23,996 bases of DNA from JAIBBV01 sp044347745 (lineage in GTDB: Bacteria > Bdellovibrionota_C > UBA2361 > JAFLCA01). The translations under genes and the position numbers were made by a program. Below the pieces are notes generated by a model that was given only the letters and a program-made list of their open reading frames with translations, searched no databases and was not told where the DNA came from. The stretch spans positions 1 to 23,996 of the forward strand of contig JBIKUD010000039.1 of NCBI GenBank assembly GCA_044347745.1, in the 5' to 3' direction. Shown piece after piece: positions 15,431 to 22,228 of the stretch (position 1 is its first letter; the number at the start of each line of letters is the position of its first letter).

Positions 15431-17173
15431 ATGTTTACGCTACGCCCGTATCAGCAAGAAGCTGTAAACGCGACACTCAAACATTTTAGAAAATCGCGAA
15501 ATCCGGCTGTATTGGTGCTTCCCACGGGGGCGGGGAAAAGTTTAGTAATTGCGGAGCTTTCGCGTTTGGCACGAGGCCGGGTACTTGTGCTTGCTCATGT
15601 GAAGGAACTTGTTGAACAAAATTACTCAAAATTTAAAAGCTTTGCTTTAGATGCAGGTATTTATTCGGCTGGGCTGAACCAAAAGGATGCCGACAACAAG
15701 GTTATTTTTGGGAGTATTCAGTCGGTCGCCCGAGCTGAGCGCAGTTTTTTTAAAGACTTTTCTTTGGTGGTTATTGATGAATGTCACCGCGTCTCTGGCG
15801 AAGATGAAAGTCAGTACACTCAGGTGCTGGAGTTAATTCAAGCAGCAAGTCCTCAAGTTTGTATCCTCGGCCTCACGGCCACTCCGTATCGCCTCGATTC
15901 AGGCTGGATATACGAATTTAATTACCAGGGGTTTTTATGCTCTAGCCAGCCCCGAATCTTTAAAAAATGTGTCTATGAATTAAGCCTGAAGAAAATGATT
16001 GAGGCCGGCTTCCTCACGCCTCCAGTTCAAATAGATGCGCCGGTTGCAAGTTATGATTTTTCTGCGCTCCAGCTTCCCTTGGGGGCTCAAAGCTACAGGC
16101 TCGAAGACATTGAAGCGATATTGAAAGATCAAAGTAGAATTACGCCAGTTATTATCAAGAATATTGTTGAAATTGCAGAGCGGCGTCGGGGCGTACTTAT
16201 ATTTACAGCCTCAGTGAGGCATGCGGCCGAAATTTTGGCCATTTTACCGAAAGGCCAAGCGGCTATGGTCGTTGGAAGCACAGAGGCAGAGCAGCGTGAT
16301 CACATCGTGCAGTCTTTTAAGAATCAGCAGATTAAATATTTGGTGAATGTGTCTGTTCTGACCACCGGCTTTGATGCGCCACATGTCGATTTAATTGCGA
16401 TCTTGAGGCCAACCGAGTCAGTGAGTCTCTACCAGCAGATTGTGGGGCGAGGATTGCGACTTTTCGAAGGTAAACAGGACTGTTTAGTGCTTGATTATAC
16501 CGGAGTGCCTCACGACATCTTTAGTCCTCAAATTCACGAACGAAAGCCCTATTCTGATGCCGTAGCAGTTAAAGTTTGTTGTCCAAGATGTGAACACGAA
16601 AATGATTTTTGGGGCCGCGCCGACGAGAAAGGTAAAGTCGTAGAGCATTTTGGTACCGAATGTCGAGGGGCAATTGAAGACCCTGAATCAGGCGAATTAG
16701 TGCCCTGCGGATTTAAATATCGATTTAAAGTGTGTGAGAGATGCTCAGTAGAAAACAGAATCGACGCAGAGAGTTGTGCTGCCTGCGGGGCACATTTTGT
16801 AGATGAGCAAGCTAAGATACGAGAGGCGATGTCTGCAAAAGATGCACATGTAATGAAGCCTGACTCAATGACTCTTGAACGTCGAGTCGATAAAAAAGGA
16901 AACGAAAGGCTCGAGGTGCGTTATTATGATCTCAATGCGCAGCATTTGAGCGAAGTATTTTTCTTTACGCACCCACAAGATGCAAAAGTATTTTATTATA
17001 ATTTCTTACGCATGCATTTAAAACGCCCCGAGCTTGATCTACGCATTGAAAGCATAGACGCTGCGGTTGCAGCCAAAGAACAGTTCCGCTTGCCTATTTT
17101 TATTATAGCGCGCAAACAAGAGCGTTATTGGAAGATTCGGGAGAAGATCTTTATTGAAAGTTTTCCAAGTTAG
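15431..17173 (+). CDS. radD: RadD/YejH-type superfamily 2 helicase with zinc-binding C-terminus
   Basis: The 580-residue ATP-dependent DNA repair helicase is close in length to E. coli RadD (586), which works with RecA and SSB in recombination and double-strand-break repair. The N-terminus has a Q-like LRPYQQEAV. Walker A is PTGAGKS (31-37), motif II DECH (116-119), motif III TATP (149-152), and motif VI QIVGRGLR (336-343). The DYTGVPHDIFSP segment follows. A cysteine-rich region comes next (C383, C384, C387, C411, C426, C435, C438, C449, C452), matching the RadD zinc-binding module. The ATG at 15431 starts directly at the conserved N-terminus. It is the second gene of a pair with the 14200-15420 gene and converges on the radical SAM gene, 25 bases away. 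Confidence 0.88.
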   Translation: MFTLRPYQQEAVNATLKHFRKSRNPAVLVLPTGAGKSLVIAELSRLARGRVLVLAHVKELVEQNYSKFKSFALDAGIYSAGLNQKDADNKVIFGSIQSVARAERSFFKDFSLVVIDECHRVSGEDESQYTQVLELIQAASPQVCILGLTATPYRLDSGWIYEFNYQGFLCSSQPRIFKKCVYELSLKKMIEAGFLTPPVQIDAPVASYDFSALQLPLGAQSYRLEDIEAILKDQSRITPVIIKNIVEIAERRRGVLIFTASVRHAAEILAILPKGQAAMVVGSTEAEQRDHIVQSFKNQQIKYLVNVSVLTTGFDAPHVDLIAILRPTESVSLYQQIVGRGLRLFEGKQDCLVLDYTGVPHDIFSPQIHERKPYSDAVAVKVCCPRCEHENDFWGRADEKGKVVEHFGTECRGAIEDPESGELVPCGFKYRFKVCERCSVENRIDAESCAACGAHFVDEQAKIREAMSAKDAHVMKPDSMTLERRVDKKGNERLEVRYYDLNAQHLSEVFFFTHPQDAKVFYYNFLRMHLKRPELDLRIESIDAAVAAKEQFRLPIFIIARKQERYWKIREKIFIESFPS

Positions 17174-17198
17174 GCAGGGCAGCTGACTTGCTCTTAAA

Positions 17199-19742
17199 TT
17201 AACAGGCGAAGCTAGCGCGGTCTTCAAGCAACTCCTGAGCCGTGCCTTTTGCCCTACAAACGACGCGTACCCAGTCATTCGTCGTGTTTCCTGGGAAGCA
17301 AGTTCTTAAAAATTCTTCGAGATCAAGCTTAGGGCCGGGTTTAAGCAATACAGAGAGGCTTTCGCCCTGAGAGTGGGTATCTATTCCCCTTAGAATGCCC
17401 TTTTTCACCGAGTCTTTCGGCAACTCGTAACGATAGCCCCCATGAGCATTTTTAATTTTTGTCGCACGGAGACCTTTGGACTTAAAAAATGGTTCGGGTT
17501 CAAAGCGTACGGGAGATTCAAAAACTACCTCTTCTGGCTCCCATTGAGGCGGAGCAAAGCCCAAAAGGTGACCCCATTCACTAATTTTTTGATTTACCGA
17601 GGCAACAAAGTGCGGATCGGCAAGACGTTTTTGTAGGCTGCTGAGAAGCGGCTTTGACCACAAAAGTGTCAGAACTTCTTCGCCAATAATCCAGCAGGCT
17701 GGACTCTCTGTAGCCCAAGTTGAGCGGGCAAATCCCTGGTACGCTGGAATAAGTTCTGGCGCGATTTGCATGAATGCTTGAGCCAGAGCCACCGCATACA
17801 TTTTGCGCGGTGCTCCGCGAGCAGCTGCGTGGGTGCGAACTAGTAGCGAAATTTCTACTCGGTTATCTCGAGATTGACGAACATGCGCTTTAAATGACTC
17901 AAGTGAGTATCCGCGAGTTTGTTTGGCCAGGACTATGTCGCGAATGTGAAACTTAGATGGGCAACCGCCGCAGCGAAAACATTGTGCTTTGACCCAACTG
18001 CGACCCAAGCAATAGTCAATTTCGGTGTATGCTCGTGCCCTTTGGACTTCCGCCCATAAAAATTCACGTCTGACCGTCGTTTCAATCAGGGCCCATGGTT
18101 TGAGCGAGCTTTCTTCTAACGTATGCCCCTTCAGTAAGGTTTCTGGGTCAAGACCCAGTGTTGCGAGCCGTTTTTCAAAGTCATTTCGAAATGAATCAGA
18201 CACTTCCCGATAATAGACAAAGCCTGTTGCCTTAACTGATTCAATTAAGACAGCACCGATGCGAGGATCTGAGGCGCGTACGAGTACCTGAGACGTCCAA
18301 TATTCGGGCAGGCAAGCGGATTCACGAAATTGAAACCCTGCCTTCTCAACTCTAGCCCGTACCTCGCGTAGAATTTTTTCGTAGCAGGACATGGGAGGGG
18401 CATCTTCAAATTCGAGTGGAGTCCAGGGAAATCGGACCAGCGGAGTCATAGAGAAAATGACGCGGGTTCCTGCAAGCGTTTTGGTATGAATTTCACGCAT
18501 ATGGCCCAGAAGATCTTCGAGAGCTAGAAAATCTTGATCTTCCTCGAGTCCGGTAGCTATTAAAAATACTTTTAATTCACGCGCTTTCGATTTGAATATC
18601 GCGGTCAAACTATCGTGTAGTTGTTCATTTTCCAGGTTTTTGTGCAGATATTTGCGCATGCGGGGGGAGATGCCTTCGAGTCCACAGGTGATGCTGGCCT
18701 TCTCGATGGTGTGCTGGAACTCAATCATGGCAGGGTCATGAGCCAATAGATCAAAACGTTGGCTCTTTAAGCCGATACGACGAAATAGAGGTACCAGATC
18801 CCAAAGCACCTGATAAAAATCAGAGTGCATATTGAAGTTAAAACTGTAGATGTCGATCTCATCTAGCCCCATTCCGGCTTTGAGCTTTAATGCAGTTTCT
18901 TTAAGTTTATCTGCGCGGCGTTCTCGGTATGGTTTCCTATCCCAACTCTCGGCGCAAAAACTACAAAAGCAGGGGCAGCCTTCACTGATTTGCAAGTGGC
19001 TACTGCCTACCTGATCAGCCAGGTAGTATACCGGAGCCTGTTCGAGCGACTCACTCTCTCCAAGATTAGGGATAAAAAACTTACGGGTACGTCGAGGCTT
19101 GTCTGGTTGAAAAAAGCCATCGAGAGACTCGAGCTTATCTAATATTTCTTCTTTGGTGGCACCGGCATTTTTAGCTTCTTGAGTAATGCTATATATACTG
19201 CGAATACCGACGTCGCTTTCACCCACAAAAATACCGTCAATAAGGGGATCAGGATTCCAAAGGACTGATGAATAAAGCGCATTAGCTCCCCCCATCACGA
19301 GCAAGGGGATTTCAGGATCTTGCATGCGCTCAGATTTACGCAAGGGAATTCCGCTTTGTGTAAGGAGCGAGGGGATATTAATGAGCTCTTGCACTATTGA
19401 ATTTGAAATTCCAATGAGATCGAAACCTTTGGGGCCTAGTTTGCTTTGCGTTCCTAAAAGCCACGGAACGCCGTCTGCACTAAATAGTTTGGCGTCGTTA
19501 AACGGCGGCAAAAATCCAAGGTCAGGAAACACTCCAGGAAGCTTTGCTGCAATTTGATATAAAATTTGGTGAGTAAACGAATAGCCGGTATCAAAATAGG
19601 TAGAAAGCCGCACCAAGAGCACGCGAAGAGTTGCCGCTTCGTATTGGCTTATGGGTAGGCGATTAATTTCTTGGCCTCGCAGCCAGATGCCGTGACCAGA
19701 AAGTAAATGGTATTTTTGGTCGTACCAGTTTTGGTAGTTCAT
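17199..19742 (-). CDS. B12-binding/radical SAM protein, large uncharacterised type
   Basis: The 847-residue product has an N-terminal Rossmann-like cobalamin-binding-type domain (about 38-185; RVLLVRLSTYFDTGYSF, PEIPLLVMGGANAL, DGIFVGESDVGI). The radical SAM core follows, with the cluster motif CPCFCSFC (C256, C260, C263 in CxxxCxxC spacing, with an extra C258). After the TIM barrel are four more cysteines in close order (C578, C588, C591, C594), which could hold an auxiliary cluster or zinc. The C-terminal 240 residues weakly resemble the DUF2344 domain fused to radical SAM proteins of the 'rSAM_fuse' type (AYQGF where that family has AYSQGF). No cobalamin DxHxxG motif is evident, so B12 binding is doubtful. 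Substrate unknown. It is transcribed alone, convergent with radD. Confidence 0.8.
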   Translation of the reverse strand: MNYQNWYDQKYHLLSGHGIWLRGQEINRLPISQYEAATLRVLLVRLSTYFDTGYSFTHQILYQIAAKLPGVFPDLGFLPPFNDAKLFSADGVPWLLGTQSKLGPKGFDLIGISNSIVQELINIPSLLTQSGIPLRKSERMQDPEIPLLVMGGANALYSSVLWNPDPLIDGIFVGESDVGIRSIYSITQEAKNAGATKEEILDKLESLDGFFQPDKPRRTRKFFIPNLGESESLEQAPVYYLADQVGSSHLQISEGCPCFCSFCAESWDRKPYRERRADKLKETALKLKAGMGLDEIDIYSFNFNMHSDFYQVLWDLVPLFRRIGLKSQRFDLLAHDPAMIEFQHTIEKASITCGLEGISPRMRKYLHKNLENEQLHDSLTAIFKSKARELKVFLIATGLEEDQDFLALEDLLGHMREIHTKTLAGTRVIFSMTPLVRFPWTPLEFEDAPPMSCYEKILREVRARVEKAGFQFRESACLPEYWTSQVLVRASDPRIGAVLIESVKATGFVYYREVSDSFRNDFEKRLATLGLDPETLLKGHTLEESSLKPWALIETTVRREFLWAEVQRARAYTEIDYCLGRSWVKAQCFRCGGCPSKFHIRDIVLAKQTRGYSLESFKAHVRQSRDNRVEISLLVRTHAAARGAPRKMYAVALAQAFMQIAPELIPAYQGFARSTWATESPACWIIGEEVLTLLWSKPLLSSLQKRLADPHFVASVNQKISEWGHLLGFAPPQWEPEEVVFESPVRFEPEPFFKSKGLRATKIKNAHGGYRYELPKDSVKKGILRGIDTHSQGESLSVLLKPGPKLDLEEFLRTCFPGNTTNDWVRVVCRAKGTAQELLEDRASFAC

Positions 19743-19876
19743 GTAGGGGCGCTGGTGTTATGAGTTCGAAAAAAGAAAACCGAAGCCGATATTCTGGTTA
19801 GAAGCCCTATAGTGCCTGAGCAAGCAAAGCCAGTCAAAACCAGGACGAGAGCCCATTCGGTTCGTAGCGTTGATAC

Positions 19877-19918
19877 AAAAAGGCCGTATCTCACCTATAA
19901 CGGGAGATACGGCCTTTT
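19877..19918 (-). terminator. Strong, potentially bidirectional terminator
   Basis: An 11-bp perfect stem, GGCCGTATCTC (19882-19892) with GAGATACGGCC (19904-19914), is flanked by AAAAA on the left and TTTT on the right. Read on the minus strand it ends in TTTTTG and terminates the small gene that stops at 19951. It also separates that gene from the radical SAM gene downstream in the same direction. Confidence 0.85.
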
Positions 19919-19950
19919 CTATGCACTTAGTCCAAGTTTGGTCTAAGAGA

Positions 19951-20277
19951 CTACCGCAGTAGCGACAAACGCTCTTGAATTTCTTCAGGCTTGTTTTCGT
20001 ACATTCTTAGGTTCTGCTGGAGGGAGAGGGGGTCAAGATCGAGGTGTAGGGCAACCCAAGCGAAGCTAAAAGGCTTTTTGGGGGTGAGTTTGCCAAATAA
20101 CCACTGTCTGGCGCTACGTACTACATGACGCTCGCAGTGGGCGGTGCCAAAGGCATCACAAATCGCGCGAGCAAGAACAGCAGCAAGTAAATTGCGCTCC
20201 GGCTTAACTGGCGACGAGGCCTCGTTATCATCTTCGCGTTCGGGGGAGAAGCGATTGCCAGGCAACGAATTACTCAT
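19951..20277 (-). CDS. Small conserved-looking protein of unknown function
   Basis: The 108-residue soluble protein has a disordered acidic/basic N-terminus (about 1-28). A helical domain follows with NLLAAVLARAICDAFG, then a basic RHVVRSARQWLFGKL and the motif PFSFAWVALHLDLDPLSLQQNLRMYE. The last segment has the shape of a helix-turn-helix-like unit (F-S-F-x-x-V-x-x-x-L-x-L-D-P), a pattern I associate with small phage-type and deltaproteobacterial hypothetical proteins, but I cannot name the family. GGAG lies about 11 bases before the ATG. It is followed by a strong terminator and reads as its own transcription unit, divergent from the RRM-bS18 gene. Confidence 0.7.
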   Translation of the reverse strand: MSNSLPGNRFSPEREDDNEASSPVKPERNLLAAVLARAICDAFGTAHCERHVVRSARQWLFGKLTPKKPFSFAWVALHLDLDPLSLQQNLRMYENKPEEIQERLSLLR

Positions 20278-20760
20278 AAATAGTGGCTCTCCAAATTAAA
20301 TGAACAACTTAAAGACACGTCCTTACTCAACTACCGTAAGGGCAGACCAGGAATACTTAGGCTAAACCTTCGTGATCTCTCACGAAAAAAAGCAGTTGCT
20401 TTAACACACCTAAAGCTTTTACTTACTTAAACCTAACGCGTCAAGCAAGAAATGCCGCAGAAGTATTTGAAATTGATAGTTTTTTGCCAAAAGGCGTATT
20501 TTGGAGCCTAGGTGACACCATGTGGCTTAACTGCGTTTTAACAGGCATACCAACAAGAGAATCAGCGGCATAAATCAGCACATTTGACTCTTCTGCAGCG
20601 CTTATATAAAGTCTTACCCTCACGCAGGAACCGAATATTTGGCTCGGTTCTGCCCTTAGTAACCAACTGATTTAGCAGGAAGAGCGCGGTTGGTCAGGCT
20701 CAGTATAACAGAGCTTGGGTACCAAGGTCGTGTTTGTGAAGCGCTCGGTAAGTAGAGGAT
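20278..20760. other. Intergenic region upstream of the RRM-bS18 gene
   Basis: These 483 bases between divergent genes hold no convincing gene; a 60-codon GTG-start frame on the minus strand (20441-20623) has no ribosome-binding site. Structures seen are a 7-bp hairpin at 20369-20386 next to an A-run, a bulged hairpin at 20624-20653 and a small CTTGG/CCAAG hairpin at 20714-20726 close to the start codon. The promoter of the ribosomal gene should be here; I could not place it with confidence. Confidence 0.55.
20624..20653 (+). promoter_or_regulatory. Leader hairpin of the RRM-bS18 gene, candidate autoregulatory site
   Basis: GCAGGAACCGA (20624-20634) pairs with TCGGTTCTGC (20644-20653) as a 10-bp stem with one bulged G and a 9-base loop, about 110 bases before the start codon. 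No T-run follows. Ribosomal protein genes often carry leader structures bound by their own product, and the known S6:S18 leader site contains a CCG. Here a CCG is present but would be paired, so the match is weak. Confidence 0.35.
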
Positions 20761-21300
20761 ATGGCAAAGAAGCTTTTTATCAGCAATCTTGATTTCGAAT
20801 TCCCCCAAGACCAACTACGCGAAATGTTCGCTGCTGCTGGTAGCGTAATTAGCGCAGTTATCGCAACAGACCGCGAGACACGCCGTTCAAAGGGGTTTGC
20901 CTTCGTTGAAATGGAAACTGACGAAGATGCGCAAAAGGCAATTAATGAATTGAACAACAAGGTCATTAATGGTCGCCCAATGAAGGTATGCGAAGATCGC
21001 GGCAAAACAGGCGGCGCTCCTGCTGGTGCCCCACAAGGAGAAGGCCGTCGATATGAGCCACTCCCTCCAATCCAACGCATGCAACTTTTCCGTCGTCGTA
21101 AGAAGATCGATCCATTTATGGAAGATCCTACTAAGACTATCGACTACAAAGATGTGACAATGCTTTCCCGCTTTGTAAGTGAGCGCGGTAAAATTCTTTC
21201 CCGTCGTTTGACTGGTTTGAATTCATACAACCAACGCAAGCTTGCAAAAGCCATTAAACGTGCGCAGAACTTAGGCCTTATGCCGTTTTCGAACGTTTAG
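20761..21300 (+). CDS. rpsR: RRM domain fused to ribosomal protein bS18
   Basis: The 179-residue product has two complete domains. Residues 3-78 are an RNA-recognition motif with RNP2 LFISNL (5-10) and RNP1 KGFAFVEM (44-51), keeping the aromatic RNA-stacking residues F6, F46 and F48. A flexible Gly/Ala/Pro linker (82-105) follows. Residues 108-179 are a full bS18: FRRRKKIDPF, IDYKDVTMLSRFVSERGKI, the signature SRRLTGLNSYNQRKLAKAIKRAQNLGLMPF. bS18 binds bS6 and 16S rRNA on the 30S platform. Met107 sits exactly where an unfused bS18 would begin, but no Shine-Dalgarno motif precedes it. The upstream SD-like AGAGGA almost touches the ATG (20754-20759), a tight spacing. rpsF and rplI, the usual neighbours, are absent. 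A perfect terminator follows at once. Confidence 0.95.
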   Translation: MAKKLFISNLDFEFPQDQLREMFAAAGSVISAVIATDRETRRSKGFAFVEMETDEDAQKAINELNNKVINGRPMKVCEDRGKTGGAPAGAPQGEGRRYEPLPPIQRMQLFRRRKKIDPFMEDPTKTIDYKDVTMLSRFVSERGKILSRRLTGLNSYNQRKLAKAIKRAQNLGLMPFSNV

Positions 21301-21318
21301 TTGAGTTGCTCTGCTAGC

Positions 21319-21354
21319 AAAAAAAGAGCTGCCACGTGGCAGCTCTTTTTTTTT
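21319..21354 (+). terminator. Perfect Rho-independent terminator after RRM-bS18
   Basis: AGAGCTGCC (21325-21334) and GGCAGCTCT (21338-21346) form a perfect stem around ACGT, preceded by a run of A and followed by nine T (to 21354). The A and T runs make it potentially bidirectional, but it is best placed for the + strand gene ending at 21300. Confidence 0.92.
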
Positions 21355-21455
21355 GGCTTTTTTGGAGTTCTTGGTAATTCGGTCGATTTTGAGATCGTCA
21401 TCAAGCGAGGCAGTATTTTCTGCTTCTTGTCAAAATGGTCTAAGATGCACCGGGA

Positions 21456-22148
21456 CTACTCTTCGCTTTCTCCCCAAGGCTTGTCGCCAGGAATGTGAAA
21501 TACTTTCTGGTTTGCTTTGTGCACTGACTCCATGTGCACTGCTTGGCAAAGCTGATCAAGTACATGTTTGATACGTTTTCCACTCGACTCGACTAGTTCT
21601 GCTGCCTGCTTTTGTTCTGCAGAAGCGCTTTGGTGGGCTTTGAGCAAGTACGCAGCTCCCAAGACGGCACCAAGGGGGTTATTAATTTCATGACGCAGCG
21701 TGCCGACCAAGGTTTTTACGGTATCTAAAACCAGAGCATCGGTTTTAGATTTACTGAGTTCTCGTACTAAGCGACTCCGGTCAACAATGCCCAACACTAA
21801 TGGTTTAAAAAGTGGGTCCGATACGCAAGTTTTAGGAAGAAAATACATGGCCCCGGCTTGAATTGCCGCACCAGGAATTTCTGGTGCAGGGTCTGAGCTC
21901 ATTGAGAGCACAGCTACATCTTGAAACCAGCCTTCATTTAAAAAATCTAGACCAAGCCCGTCTGGCAAATGCTGATCTAGCACCACGAGGTCTAGGCGAA
22001 CATTTCTTGTGATTTTTAGATATTCTCGGGCTTCGGCTAGGTTAGGGAAATAGGTCACCGTCATTTCAGGCAGGAATGACTTAAGTCTCATTTCAAGAAT
22101 GCGCTTGAAGGCTTGGTCGTCGTCGATAATAAGGGCTTGAAAAGTCAT
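21456..22148 (-). CDS. Receiver domain fused to a histidine-containing DHp domain, without ATPase domain
   Basis: The 230-residue soluble protein has an N-terminal receiver (1-125) with acidic D9/D10, phosphoacceptor D58 (LVVLDQHLPDG), S82/S84 near the switch position and K106. It is followed by a HisKA-like two-helix hairpin (about 140-205) with the H-box RHEINNPLG (H153). The sequence ends 25 residues after the second helix, so the HATPase domain is missing. It cannot autophosphorylate. The likely role is phosphotransfer between D58 and H153 or with another kinase, or modulation of a kinase dimer. The next gene downstream on the strand is not a kinase, and the upstream neighbour is an ABC exporter 80 bases away. 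A complete REC-HisKA-HATPase protein is encoded at 2444-3571. Confidence 0.85.
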   Translation of the reverse strand: MTFQALIIDDDQAFKRILEMRLKSFLPEMTVTYFPNLAEAREYLKITRNVRLDLVVLDQHLPDGLGLDFLNEGWFQDVAVLSMSSDPAPEIPGAAIQAGAMYFLPKTCVSDPLFKPLVLGIVDRSRLVRELSKSKTDALVLDTVKTLVGTLRHEINNPLGAVLGAAYLLKAHQSASAEQKQAAELVESSGKRIKHVLDQLCQAVHMESVHKANQKVFHIPGDKPWGESEE

Positions 22149-22228
22149 AGTGAAATTATGCGCTTTTTGTTATTCGCTATTTGGTTATATATGTCGCTAT
22201 CAGGCAATTTTTGAAGCCGTTCCAACGA

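Noticed and set aside
20441..20623. 60-residue minus-strand frame with a GTG start
   Set aside because: No ribosome-binding site, no recognisable motif, and it lies in the leader of the RRM-bS18 gene.
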